Positions 49,231 to 58,489 of a DNA stretch of 64,000 nucleotides are shown here, in pieces (the stretch's first letter is position 1; each line of letters starts with the position of its first letter). This DNA comes from Ignavibacteriaceae bacterium (GTDB taxonomy: Bacteria; Bacteroidota; Ignavibacteria; Ignavibacteriales; Ignavibacteriaceae). The translations under genes and the position numbers were made by a program. Below the pieces are notes generated by a model. It was not told where the DNA came from. It did no database searches and worked only from the letters and a program-made list of their open reading frames with translations. The DNA lies in NCBI GenBank assembly GCA_023229425.1, contig JALNZG010000008.1:1-64000 (forward strand), read 5' to 3'.

Positions 49231-50535
49231 CTATTCTCCGGGATTTTTCAGCAGGTCACGCAGCAGTACTAAAATAATTGAGTTCCTGCTCTTTTTTAAA
49301 ATGGTAAATTCATAATCATCTGAAATTATTTTTTCATTTGTATGAGGAATCCGGCCAAATTTATCAAAGAGATACCCTGCAACTGTTTCATACCGCTTGT
49401 CCTCTTCAATTGGATGCGGGAGATAATGGTTTGCATCAATAATTGAAGTTGAGCAAAGGACCGAATAGTTTGCTTCATCAATCCTTTCAACGGTTCCTTT
49501 TTCGGCATCATGCTCGTCCTGAATTTCACCTACTAATTCTTCCAGAATATCTTCCATTGTGATAATCCCTTCAGTTCCTCCATATTCACTGACAACCACT
49601 GCAATTTGCTGATGTTTTAATTGAAATTCCCTAAGAAGTTGACCGATCCTTTTCGATTCGGGGACATACATTACAGGGCGCATCAATTCCCGGATACTCA
49701 CTGTAGATTTTCTTCTTATGTTTAGGAGAAGGTCCTTGAGGTAAACAATACCAACAATATTGTCAAGACTATCTTCGTAAAAAGGAATTCTGGAATAATT
49801 TTCTTCAAGAATTTTTTCCAGTACATTTTCATCGAACATATCCACATCAAAAGCTAAAACTCTATGCCTGGGGATCATAATTTGTTTTGCAGCCCGTTCC
49901 GAAAATTCAAAGGCATTCTTAATTATCGTATAATTTTCGTTCTCAATTGTTCCGCTTTCCCTCCCTTGTTGAACTAAATATTTAATTTCTTCGCTGCTGT
50001 GAGACTCCGACCCATGAGGTTTGGAAATACCGATTTTTCTTAAAAGGAAGTTTGCAATTCCATTAAGCAACCAAATAAAAGGTTTAAACATTTGGTGGAA
50101 AAAGTGCAAAGGGTAAACAATAGCTAAGGTTGTGGCTTCGGAATGCTGAATTGCCATCGTCTTCGGAGCCAATTCTCCAAAAATAATATGCAAAGCCGTA
50201 ATGGTAATAAAAGCAACGGGAAGCGCAATCATGTGTGCCATTTCCGGGCGCATCTCAATCCCGGTTGCATGCATAATGGTTAGAATTATTTTGGAAACAA
50301 CAGGTTCACCAATCCAGCCTAACCCAAGACTCGCAAGGGTGATTCCGAGTTGTGTAGCTGCCAAATAGGCATCGAGATGAGAAATGATATGACTTCCTAA
50401 TATTGCAAAACGGTTCCCTTTCAGAGCTTTTAGTTCGAGCTGTGAAGCCCGCACCTTAACGATGGCGAATTCAGCCGCGACAAAAAAACCATTCAGGAAA
50501 ACCAGAAAGCCGGTTATAAGAATATCAGTTATCAT
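49231..50535 (-). CDS. CNNM/HlyC-CorC family protein (hemolysin-like)
   Basis: This 434-aa inner-membrane protein has the DUF21/CNNM membrane domain (about 1-180, with AATQLGITLASLGLGWIGEP), a CBS pair (about 205-330, with IPFYEDSLDNIVGIVYLKDL and VVVSEYGGTEGIITMEDIL) and the CorC/HlyC C-terminal domain (about 345-430). These proteins are linked to Mg2+/divalent cation transport and sensing. The unknown 163-aa protein follows it on the same strand. The name hemolysin is historical. Confidence 0.92.
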   Translation of the reverse strand: MITDILITGFLVFLNGFFVAAEFAIVKVRASQLELKALKGNRFAILGSHIISHLDAYLAATQLGITLASLGLGWIGEPVVSKIILTIMHATGIEMRPEMAHMIALPVAFITITALHIIFGELAPKTMAIQHSEATTLAIVYPLHFFHQMFKPFIWLLNGIANFLLRKIGISKPHGSESHSSEEIKYLVQQGRESGTIENENYTIIKNAFEFSERAAKQIMIPRHRVLAFDVDMFDENVLEKILEENYSRIPFYEDSLDNIVGIVYLKDLLLNIRRKSTVSIRELMRPVMYVPESKRIGQLLREFQLKHQQIAVVVSEYGGTEGIITMEDILEELVGEIQDEHDAEKGTVERIDEANYSVLCSTSIIDANHYLPHPIEEDKRYETVAGYLFDKFGRIPHTNEKIISDDYEFTILKKSRNSIILVLLRDLLKNPGE

Positions 50536-50901
50536 TATTTATTTCCATCTACTCGCAGTTTGATAATATGTTCTCCCGTTAGTGGGAAAATGCAATACTG
50601 CAGGATAGATTATAAAAGATTTCAATTTCATTTTACACCAGTAAATTTAGTTATTTTTTATCAAAAATCACCTCATTTCTTGTTTAATATACAAACGACT
50701 TGGAAATGTTTTTGTCTATAACCAAGCATTGATTAAAAATATTATTCCAGAGTTTTCATTTACACAGCCTACAGAGGGAAAAGACGAATACCTACCGGAA
50801 AATTTACCGAAGTTCAAATATTTTTTGTTAAATTATGTTAGGTAAAAGACAAAAATTTATTTGATCAATGAAATTTGTTTTTCGTGAATTCCGTATTATC
50901 C
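50536..50901. other. AT-rich intergenic stretch
   Basis: I see no gene, no clear promoter pair and no strong palindrome in this stretch. It carries the leader regions of the CNNM gene (on the - strand) and of tRNA-Ala (on the + strand). Several TTTG boxes occur but none pairs with TAnnTTTG at 19-20 bp. Confidence 0.6.
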
Positions 50902-50974
50902 GGGGCTATAGCTCAATTGGGAGAGCGCTACGTTCGCAACGTAGAGGTTAGCGGTTCGATCCCGCTTAGCTCCA
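50902..50974 (+). tRNA. tRNA-Ala (anticodon CGC)
   Basis: This 73-nt cloverleaf has acceptor GGGGCTA / TAGCTCC, D arm GCTCAATTGGGAGAGC, anticodon stem CTACG / CGTAG with loop TTCGCAA and T arm AGCGGTTCGATCCCGCT. The anticodon CGC reads alanine GCG. The G3-U70 pair, the alanine identity mark, is present. CCA is not encoded. Confidence 0.95.
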
Positions 50975-51071
50975 CTGAAATTAATTAGGGATTAAAAATT
51001 ACGAATTAGGAATTTCTGAAAAATTGAAAACTATCATTTGGTTTTATCATCATTTCAAATCCAAAATTTAG

Positions 51072-52031
51072 ATGAAGAAAGAAAAAGCACCTTACAACAG
51101 AACACTTGATTTGACTGAAGAGGAAACGGTTTCATATTCAGCAAGGTTAATCCAGATAAATGGACAAACATCTTTACATGAAATTCTCAATAAAACTATT
51201 CATCAAGATATATTTTCTGTTTTGGATTTATTACCTGATGCTTTTTGCGATTTGATTTTCGTTGATCCTCCATATAATCTTCGTAAAAATTTTAACAAGC
51301 TTAAATTTTCTCAAATGGAAGATGAAGAGTATGAGACATGGCTCGATAGCTGGGTTTCAAAACTTCCCCGCTTGATGAAAGAAAATACTTCAATTTATTT
51401 ATGCGGCGATTGGAAATCTTCTCCCGGACTTTACAATATTGCAAAAAAGTATTTTCACATTCAGAACAGAATAACCTGGGAAAGAGAAAAGGGGAGGGGC
51501 GCGAAAGCAAATTGGAAAAATTGTTCGGAAGATATTTGGTTCTGCACAAAATCCTCAAACTATGTTTTTAATCTTGACGCTGTGAAGACGAAACGCAAAG
51601 TGCTTGCCCCATACAAAGAAGAAGGAAAACCGAAAGACTGGTCGGCAAGTGAAGCCGGAAATTTTCGTTTAACATCTCCATCAAATATTTGGACGGATAT
51701 AACCATTCCTTTCTGGTCAATGCCGGAAAACACTGATCATCCAACGCAAAAACCGGAAAAGCTTTTAGCAAAAATTATATTAGCAAGTTCAAATGAAGGA
51801 GATGTGGTATTTGATCCTTTCCTCGGTTCGGGAACTACATCGGTTACAGCAAAAAAATTAAAGAGAAATTTTGTCGGCATTGAAGTTGATAAATTATACT
51901 GTTGTTTAGCGGAAAAAAGACTTGCCGGAGCCGGAAAGGATAATTCTATTCAAGGCTTTTCCGACGGAGTTTTTTGGGAAAGAAATTCTCTACTGGCGCA
52001 AAGAAAATTGGAAATGAAAATTATTTTATAG
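51072..52031 (+). CDS. Orphan site-specific DNA methyltransferase (beta class)
   Basis: This 319-aa methyltransferase has DPPY (65-68, motif IV) before the S-adenosylmethionine site FDPFLGSGTT (motif I, near residue 258). This order marks the beta class of N4-cytosine/N6-adenine enzymes. ENTDHPTQKPEKLLAKIIL is the conserved stretch preceding motif I. No restriction endonuclease gene is adjacent, so it is an orphan that may act in gene regulation or replication control. It lies just after tRNA-Ala. AAATTTAG before the ATG is a weak ribosome site. Confidence 0.9.
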   Translation: MKKEKAPYNRTLDLTEEETVSYSARLIQINGQTSLHEILNKTIHQDIFSVLDLLPDAFCDLIFVDPPYNLRKNFNKLKFSQMEDEEYETWLDSWVSKLPRLMKENTSIYLCGDWKSSPGLYNIAKKYFHIQNRITWEREKGRGAKANWKNCSEDIWFCTKSSNYVFNLDAVKTKRKVLAPYKEEGKPKDWSASEAGNFRLTSPSNIWTDITIPFWSMPENTDHPTQKPEKLLAKIILASSNEGDVVFDPFLGSGTTSVTAKKLKRNFVGIEVDKLYCCLAEKRLAGAGKDNSIQGFSDGVFWERNSLLAQRKLEMKIIL

Positions 52032-52050
52032 ATTTTGGAAGTGAAATTTT

Positions 52051-52148
52051 GCCGGATAATAGTTAACAAATTGTTGCCCAACCCCGTCAGATCCGAAAGG
52101 AAGCAGCGGTTAGCATTCAGTTTGTGTAATTTATTATCCGGTTTTTTT
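52051..52148 (+). ncRNA. ffs: Small signal recognition particle RNA (4.5S type)
   Basis: The core motif GTCAGATCCGAAAGGAAGCA (52086-52105) is the conserved Ffh-binding hairpin of bacterial SRP RNA. The ends pair, GCCGGATAATA (52051-52061) with TATTATCCGG (52132-52141), and a run of T follows as terminator. The length of about 95 nt fits the short bacterial form. It directs signal-peptide proteins to the membrane. Confidence 0.92.
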
Positions 52149-52626
52149 ATTTAAAAAGAACCGGGTTAAAAAGAAACTGCAATATTCCCGAAGCTTCCCG
52201 GACTTTTCCTTCGAATGAGATTTTTGCGATTGTTCCCGGTTTGAAAAGCAACGCGGCAAAGTTTGATGAAATTAAAGAAGAACAAAAATTGGAAATGTCA
52301 GGCTCATGCCCGCAGATGAAGATATTTTTTCCTCCTAACGAGTTAAGGATGGGAATAATTTCTTTTAGTTCTTCACCTGGTCGGAGTTTCTCCTCAATAA
52401 TTATTTCTGATTTTGATTGCGAATAAATTTTTACTCTTTCAGAGGTTTGCACCGCACGGATCAATGGAGAGGAAAGAAGATGATCAAACTGCGGGATGGA
52501 TTTTTTTATTGCATTGAACATATTCTCCAAATGTTCTAAACCGGCAGAGGTTAATTTTCTGTCAAAATCCTTTAGTCCGGGTTTTATACTTTCAGCCTCG
52601 CCGTGCCGCATTAAATAGATGTTCAA
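52147..52626 (-). CDS. sixA: SixA-like phosphohistidine phosphatase
   Basis: This 159-aa histidine-phosphatase-superfamily protein has the catalytic RHG (7-9, LMRHGEAES) and the second histidine motif ICGHEPDISNF. The short length and the DRKLTSAGLEHL motif fit SixA, which removes phosphate from histidine-phosphotransfer proteins. Its end adjoins the SRP RNA terminator, and the lipoprotein gene lies 24 nt upstream on the same strand. Confidence 0.9.
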   Translation of the reverse strand: MNIYLMRHGEAESIKPGLKDFDRKLTSAGLEHLENMFNAIKKSIPQFDHLLSSPLIRAVQTSERVKIYSQSKSEIIIEEKLRPGEELKEIIPILNSLGGKNIFICGHEPDISNFCSSLISSNFAALLFKPGTIAKISFEGKVREASGILQFLFNPVLFK

Positions 52627-52650
52627 AAATATTTCCTTATTGATTAGTTT

Positions 52651-53826
52651 TTAACAATCGATCCAAAACGAATTAATAATTGACTCAAATGTTTGTTTGT
52701 TCTCTTCATAAAGACTTTCGGGACATTGAAAGACGATCAAAAACTTTAAAGTATAACAACTAATTTCAAAACAAAGATAATAATTTCTGTTGATTAAATT
52801 TTTCTCTGAAAACCTTACTGCGTAATTTCCATCCACTTTGTTTTTTAACGTGAAGGGAAGATGATCTTCAGCTTTACTGTTTGCTTTTAACTTCATTACG
52901 CCGAATGATGCCCCTAAACTCACGTTAATAAATTTTGTTCCTTCAACATGAGCAGTTAAAACATCCTTAAAAGAAACACCGGAGATAGATTTCCATCCCT
53001 CAGGCAAATAAAGTGAAAATCTCATCTTTTTATTTTTGTAGTTGTTATAAGTTTGTGCTGAATCAACCGAAAATTTTTTCCCGAATCCTTTCAAAGCAGA
53101 GGATTGATCATAAAAAAACGGCTTCTCCGGTTTCCGGGCAAATAGATTTGTTAATTGAAGAACGAGCGATTCAAAATAATTATTTCGACTTCTAAACTTT
53201 AGTGAGCGTTCATCAAATGAAAATGTATCCCAGTTTTGTTGAAGTGTTAAACCTTTTTCACTCAATATTTTCGTTTGCGCGATGTCATCGGTAAACGTTT
53301 CAACTTCCTGTATCAGTTGATCTTCCGGAGAGAAGAATTGAGTATAAAATCGAAGGGCTAAGTTTACACTATCTCCATTTACGAGATACAAATTTTTTCT
53401 TTTCAACGACAAAATATCTTTTGACATGAACTGTTCAAAAACTTGAAAAAATTTTCTTTTCTCGGAATTTATTGAAGTAAGAGAAAGATAACCATTAAGT
53501 GATTTATCAATAAAATAACACTGCATAGAAGAGTCATAAACCGCAAATCGGTTGAAAAACGGATTGGGGAATTCGATAATAATTCCATAAAAAGTTTTTC
53601 CAGAATTATTTTTTATGCTGTCAATTTCAATTTTGTTAATAATAGATTGCGGCGGAAGATTAAGATCGAACAAGTTTGTAAGACTATCGTTGGCGGTTTT
53701 ATTTCCGTTTGCCGCTTCCGAGATGAGATATTCAATCCCTTTGTTGTTGAAATGAAAGATTTTTTCTTTCTTACTGCAACCGGAGAATGCAAAACCTACA
53801 AGTAAAATCGAGATAAATAATTTCAT
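52651..53826 (-). CDS. Unknown lipoprotein
   Basis: This 391-aa protein has a lipoprotein signal (FAFSGCSKKEK, C16). The mature part is mostly beta with scattered aromatic residues: IIEFPNPFFNRFAVYDSSMQ, NSEKRKFFQVFEQFM, KMRFSLYLPEGWKSISG and FKDVLTAHVEGTKFINVSLG. PEGWK with the following beta segment resembles the DUF1795/PsbP-like fold, but I cannot confirm it. It lies between uvrC and sixA on the same strand. No catalytic motif is visible. Confidence 0.7.
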   Translation of the reverse strand: MKLFISILLVGFAFSGCSKKEKIFHFNNKGIEYLISEAANGNKTANDSLTNLFDLNLPPQSIINKIEIDSIKNNSGKTFYGIIIEFPNPFFNRFAVYDSSMQCYFIDKSLNGYLSLTSINSEKRKFFQVFEQFMSKDILSLKRKNLYLVNGDSVNLALRFYTQFFSPEDQLIQEVETFTDDIAQTKILSEKGLTLQQNWDTFSFDERSLKFRSRNNYFESLVLQLTNLFARKPEKPFFYDQSSALKGFGKKFSVDSAQTYNNYKNKKMRFSLYLPEGWKSISGVSFKDVLTAHVEGTKFINVSLGASFGVMKLKANSKAEDHLPFTLKNKVDGNYAVRFSEKNLINRNYYLCFEISCYTLKFLIVFQCPESLYEENKQTFESIINSFWIDC

Positions 53827-53878
53827 AGATAAAACTTTTTATTGTTGAATATATTTTCAAGTGTACAAAAAAAAATGT

Positions 53879-55717
53879 TCAATTAACTCTTTCTTTTACA
53901 GACGAAAAATAGGTAAAAACCAAGTCTGCTTTTTTCTTTCCAATAACTTTTTCTAATTCTTCTTGAGAGACTTTTTTTATATCTGAAACACTGCCAAACG
54001 TTATGAGTAATTTGTCAGCTAAAGATTTCCCAATCCCATTTATTTCTAACAGTTCAGTAGTTATTGTGCGCTTGTCTCTCCGGAGCCTATGAAACGTGAT
54101 TGCAAAGCGGTGCGCTTCATCGCGCAACTGCTGTAATAATTTTAAGGAAGAAGATGTTTTGGGTATCGTTATTGCTTCACTTTCATTTGGCAGAAAAACT
54201 TCTTCAAGCCGTTTTGCCAGTCCAATAATTTGGAACGAAGAAAAGCCTAATTCATTAAGCGCATCAACTGCGCTTGAAAGTTGACCTTTACCCCCATCTA
54301 CCATTATTAAGTCCGGCAAAGGTTGCACTGCTTCAATTAATTTAGAAAAATGACGCGTAATTACTTCTCGCATACTTGCAAAATCATCCGGACCGACAAC
54401 GGTTTTAATAATAAATTTTTTGTACTCACTCTTTTTAGGTTTTCCGTTTTCGAAGGTAACCATACTTGCAACGGCATCACTCCCTTGCAGATTTGAATTA
54501 TCAAAGCAAACAATTTTCCTTGGCAGATGTTTTAATCGCAAATCTCTTTGTAGCGCTGAAAGTGCATAAGGAACGTTCCCTTCTTTTTTCATTTTTTGAA
54601 GCTGCCATTCTTTTAATTGAAGAAGTGCATTTTCACTGCTCATTTTCAAAATTGATTTGAGCTTACTTTCTCTCTGTGGAATCGTTATTTTTAATTTGTG
54701 TTCGGCTTTATTTGAAAGCCATTCGGTGATGCTTTCCAAATCCTCCGGCTCGGTTTCAAGAACAATTTCATTCGGGATATCTACAAATTCATTTCCGTAA
54801 TATTGTTTGATCAATGCGGAGTAAATTTCTGCAGGTTCTGTCTCTCGTTCAACTGATAAACGGAATTCCTTTTTCCCGATTATTTTCCCGTCTCTAATAT
54901 TTAAGATGGAAGAAGCGACATCCTTCCCTTCGTAAGCAATTGCAATAACATCGCGGTCAAGTAAATCATCACTAACGACCTTTTGCTTGTCGGCTACTGA
55001 TTCGAGTCGTCTGATTTTATCTCTAACTTCAGCTGCTTTTTCAAAGGAAAGTTCTTTAACGAATTGCTCCATTTTTGTTCTTAATTCTTTTAACAGGGCG
55101 CCGGTTTTTCCTTTCAACATTTTAATAACTTCCGAGACCATATCGTTGTAGGCTGATTCTGAAATAAATCCTTCGCATGGACCATCGCATTTTTTTATAT
55201 GATAATCCAAACAAATCTTGTATTTCTTTTTTTCAACAGCTTCCCTGGTAATAGCATATTTACAGCTTCTGATCCTAAATATTTGATTGATTACCCGAAG
55301 GGAAGCTCTCATATTGCGGACGTCTGTATACGGTCCAAAATATTTTGAACCGTCGCGAAGGATTTTTCGTGTTGGATAAATTTGAGGAAACGGTTCGTTG
55401 GTAACTTTAATAAAAGGATATGTTTTGTCGTCTTTAAGCGTAACGTTATAGCGGGGTTTAAACTTCTTGATGAGATTATTTTCAAGAATTAAAGCTTCCA
55501 TTTCGGAAGTGGTAACGATTAGCTCAAAGTCTGCTATTTTAGTTGTTAGTGCAAGTGTTTTAGGAGATGCAATTGAAGAATGAAAATATGAACGGACACG
55601 GCTCTTTAAATTCTTTGCCTTCCCAACATAAATAACGACTCTTTTATCATTGATGAATTGATAAACTCCGGGCTGCGCCGGTAAATTATTCAATTTTGTT
55701 TCAAGAACTTCATTCAT
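53879..55717 (-). CDS. uvrC: Excinuclease ABC subunit C
   Basis: This 612-aa nucleotide-excision-repair nuclease makes the 3' and 5' cuts around bulky lesions with UvrB. It has the GIY-YIG domain (GVYQFINDKRVVIYVGKAKN, about 18-37), the UVR domain (LRTKMEQFVKELSFEKAAEVRD, about 205-226), the RNase H-like endonuclease part (CFDNSNLQGSDAVASMV, then MVDGGKGQLSSA) and a helix-hairpin-helix end (LLEINGIGKSLADKLL). All parts are complete. The lipoprotein follows 52 nt downstream and glgC is upstream, same strand. Confidence 0.96.
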   Translation of the reverse strand: MNEVLETKLNNLPAQPGVYQFINDKRVVIYVGKAKNLKSRVRSYFHSSIASPKTLALTTKIADFELIVTTSEMEALILENNLIKKFKPRYNVTLKDDKTYPFIKVTNEPFPQIYPTRKILRDGSKYFGPYTDVRNMRASLRVINQIFRIRSCKYAITREAVEKKKYKICLDYHIKKCDGPCEGFISESAYNDMVSEVIKMLKGKTGALLKELRTKMEQFVKELSFEKAAEVRDKIRRLESVADKQKVVSDDLLDRDVIAIAYEGKDVASSILNIRDGKIIGKKEFRLSVERETEPAEIYSALIKQYYGNEFVDIPNEIVLETEPEDLESITEWLSNKAEHKLKITIPQRESKLKSILKMSSENALLQLKEWQLQKMKKEGNVPYALSALQRDLRLKHLPRKIVCFDNSNLQGSDAVASMVTFENGKPKKSEYKKFIIKTVVGPDDFASMREVITRHFSKLIEAVQPLPDLIMVDGGKGQLSSAVDALNELGFSSFQIIGLAKRLEEVFLPNESEAITIPKTSSSLKLLQQLRDEAHRFAITFHRLRRDKRTITTELLEINGIGKSLADKLLITFGSVSDIKKVSQEELEKVIGKKKADLVFTYFSSVKERVN

Positions 55718-55741
55718 CGAATATGAAAAATTGAATCATTA

Positions 55742-56986
55742 CTAAGTTTTAAAGACGTAATTTTTCGGAATGACAACTATACCGGATTCGGTCACAAAAA
55801 ATTTCTTTTTATCTTCCGTGGGATCAAATCCAATTTCATAACCTTCAGGTATCTGGACATTTTTATCAATAATAGAACGGCGTATTCTTGCCCTTCTGCC
55901 AACTTTACAATTATTCATAATAATGGAATCAGTAACGTAGGCGTAACTATTTACACGGACATTGTTGCCGATAATCGAACGTTCTACCAAACCTCCGGAA
56001 ACAATAGTACCGTCACAGATCATTGAGTTAAGTGTTCTCCCAATTCTTTCGCCTTCATGCGATAATGTTTTTGCCGGCGGGAATTGGTACTGATAAGTTC
56101 TGAGCGGCCAATCAAAATCGTATAAATTAAATTCGGGAATAACGCTGATTAAATCCATACTCGAATCATAATAACTGTCAATTGTCCCGATATCTTTCCA
56201 GTATGTTTTGGTTTTTTTGTTCTCATCAACAAAAGGATAGGCAACAACTTTATATCCGGCTTTAATCATATAAGGAATGACATCCTGCCCGAAATCGTTA
56301 TTTCTAATTTTCTTTTCCTGCATTTCAAGTAAAACATCTTTTAAAACTTTTGCATTAAAAACGTAACTTGCCATGTTGACAAATGCGAACCCTTTTTTAC
56401 CGGGAATTTCAGGAGGATGTTCCGGTTTTTCTATAAAATTAGTAACATTATTATCACTATCAATTTCAACAATTCCAAAACGATGCCCCTCATCAACAGG
56501 AACCTCTACACACGAAAGTGAAAGGTCTATTTTTTGGTCAACATGGTTTTGCAGCATTTTCATATAATCCATTTTATAAATATGATCGCCGCTAAGGATC
56601 AAAACCCATTTACACTTTCTATCCGTACTGATCAAATTTAAATTTTGATGAATTGCATTTGCGGTACCAAGGTACCAATCATTGCTCATTTTTCTTTGCG
56701 GCGGAAGCGTGTAGATGAATTCTCCGAGTTCAGGGTTGAAAATACTCCAGCCCTCAAATAGATGTTGGTTGAGCGAATCCGATTTATATTGGATAAGCAC
56801 ATAAATCCTTCGCAGTCCGGAGTTTAGGCAGTTATTTAAAGTGAAATCGATTATACGATATTTCCCACCAAATGGCACTGAAGGTTTGCTGCGATAAGCA
56901 GTTAACGGATAAAGGCGTTCGCCCTGCCCGCCTGCAAGAACCATTGTAATTGTATCACGTAATATTGATGAACCTTGATATTGCAT
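55742..56986 (-). CDS. glgC: Glucose-1-phosphate adenylyltransferase
   Basis: This 414-aa enzyme makes ADP-glucose for glycogen synthesis. It has VLAGGQGERLYPLTAYRSKP (the nucleotide-binding loop), FGGKYRIIDFTLNNCLNSG, the substrate region WVLILSGDHIYKMDY, and left-handed helix strands in the C-terminal part (IIGNNVRVNSYAYVTDSII). The overall length fits the family. It is divergent from ychF with a 201-bp gap. Glycogen storage fits with the secreted amylase encoded elsewhere in this window, but the two are not linked in an operon. Confidence 0.95.
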   Translation of the reverse strand: MQYQGSSILRDTITMVLAGGQGERLYPLTAYRSKPSVPFGGKYRIIDFTLNNCLNSGLRRIYVLIQYKSDSLNQHLFEGWSIFNPELGEFIYTLPPQRKMSNDWYLGTANAIHQNLNLISTDRKCKWVLILSGDHIYKMDYMKMLQNHVDQKIDLSLSCVEVPVDEGHRFGIVEIDSDNNVTNFIEKPEHPPEIPGKKGFAFVNMASYVFNAKVLKDVLLEMQEKKIRNNDFGQDVIPYMIKAGYKVVAYPFVDENKKTKTYWKDIGTIDSYYDSSMDLISVIPEFNLYDFDWPLRTYQYQFPPAKTLSHEGERIGRTLNSMICDGTIVSGGLVERSIIGNNVRVNSYAYVTDSIIMNNCKVGRRARIRRSIIDKNVQIPEGYEIGFDPTEDKKKFFVTESGIVVIPKNYVFKT

Positions 56987-57187
56987 TTCCTCGCTCCAAC
57001 ATTATTTTACTTATGCGGTCTCAATATAAAAAACTTACTATAATAAATAAAGGATTTAGCTGGAATTCTTCTATTTTTTTTCATTTACTTTTGTCGGTAA
57101 AAGCAGAAAGCAGAAAAGCTTTTTTTGCTTCCCTCTCTCAGAGTAACTATATTTAGAAGCCATTTTTAATAAATTATTTGAGGTCCC

Positions 57188-58270
57188 ATGCAAATAGGGT
57201 TAATCGGGTTACAGAACTCAGGCAAAACAACCCTTTTTAATGCTTTATCGGTGAAAAGTTCGGAGGGACTTAATCAACAAAAACCTGAAGTTTCAAGGGC
57301 TGTTGTTAAAGTTCCGGATGTGCGTTTAGATAAATTGACGGAATTCTTTAATCCGAAAAGTAAAGTATTTGCTACGCTTGAAGTGATTGACATCCCGGGA
57401 TTACAAGTGTCCGATGACAATAAAGTAAAAATTACTTCGGATTTCCTGAATAAAGTTAAAAATAATAATGCTCTCTTGTATGTGGTAAGACAATTTGAAA
57501 ATGACACTGTACCTCATCCTGAAGTGAGTATAAATACTGTGCGTGATATTGAGTTTCTTGAAACTGAATTTCTTTTTGCGGATATGGCACTAATTGAAAA
57601 CCGTATCGAAAAGTTACACAAAGATGTTTTAAAGTTAAAAAACGACCAGCTTCAGAAAGAGTTAACGCTTTTCAAGAAAATGCAAACTCATGTTGAAAAG
57701 GAACTTCCTTTGCGTGAAATGGTTCTTGATGAAAATGAAAAAAAGCTTCTTTCCGGCTATCAGTTTTTAACAATAAAACCGCTCATTATCGGAATTAATT
57801 TTGATGAAAATACCAAAGATGAAGTTGAAAGCTTTATAAAAAATATTCAGCAAAAATTTTCAAAATATCCTTTGATTATTATTCCGTTTTTTGCACAGTT
57901 TGAATATGAATTAACGCAGCTTTCTGAAGAGGAAGCAGAAATTTTCAAAACGGATTTCGGAATTCAAGAATCTGCTTTTACCCGTATTTTGCGGACGAGT
58001 TATGAACTGCTTGGTTTACAATCTTTCTTTACCGTTGGAGAGGATGAATGCAGAGCATGGACAATCAAAAAGAACATGACCGCTCAAGATGCCGCCGGAG
58101 TAATTCATACAGATTTTTATGACCGGTTTATCAGAGCAGAAGTTGTGCACTACGAAGATTATCTTTTACACCCCTCATTTGCAAAATGCAAGGAAGCCGG
58201 CACATGGAGATTAGAAGGAAAAGAGTATCTTGTTAAAGACGGAGATATTTTAAACATCCGGCATAGTTGA
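57188..58270 (+). CDS. ychF: YchF-type GTP/ATP-binding protein
   Basis: This 360-aa Obg-family P-loop protein has G1 GLQNSGKTTL (6-15), G3 DIPGL (73-77) and NFDE (about 205), the altered NxxE motif that lets YchF bind ATP. The C-terminal TGS/DUF933 part is DECRAWTIKKNMTAQDAAGVI...DYLLHPSFAK...GKEYLVKDGDILNIRHS. These proteins bind ribosomes and act in stress responses. The start ATG follows TGAGGTCC. It precedes typA by 219 bp, on the same strand but probably with its own promoter. Confidence 0.92.
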   Translation: MQIGLIGLQNSGKTTLFNALSVKSSEGLNQQKPEVSRAVVKVPDVRLDKLTEFFNPKSKVFATLEVIDIPGLQVSDDNKVKITSDFLNKVKNNNALLYVVRQFENDTVPHPEVSINTVRDIEFLETEFLFADMALIENRIEKLHKDVLKLKNDQLQKELTLFKKMQTHVEKELPLREMVLDENEKKLLSGYQFLTIKPLIIGINFDENTKDEVESFIKNIQQKFSKYPLIIIPFFAQFEYELTQLSEEEAEIFKTDFGIQESAFTRILRTSYELLGLQSFFTVGEDECRAWTIKKNMTAQDAAGVIHTDFYDRFIRAEVVHYEDYLLHPSFAKCKEAGTWRLEGKEYLVKDGDILNIRHS

Positions 58271-58441
58271 TGGATGAAGTGTGATGGTTGAAGGGTGATG
58301 GAAAAGGGAAAATTAATTAAAGATATTCACTTGTGTGGAAAAGTTAAACGCAAAAATAGTTTATTGAAAATTGGAAATGTGATCGCAGATTTATCTCATC
58401 AAAACTCTTGTCAACCTAAACATTCAAATTACTAAAAACTG

Positions 58442-58456
58442 ATCCGCCGCGGCGGA
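58442..58456. repeat. GC-rich palindrome core, TCCGCCGCGGCGGA
   Basis: TCCGCCGCGGCGGA (58443-58456) is a perfect palindrome flanked by CTGATAACTGATAAC text. Cores of the type TCCGCnGCGGA also occur near 15598 and at 11568-11584 in a sorting-domain gene, all within dispersed repeats. Confidence 0.55.
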
Positions 58457-58489
58457 CTGATAACTGATAACTTAGAAAAGAGGTACATT

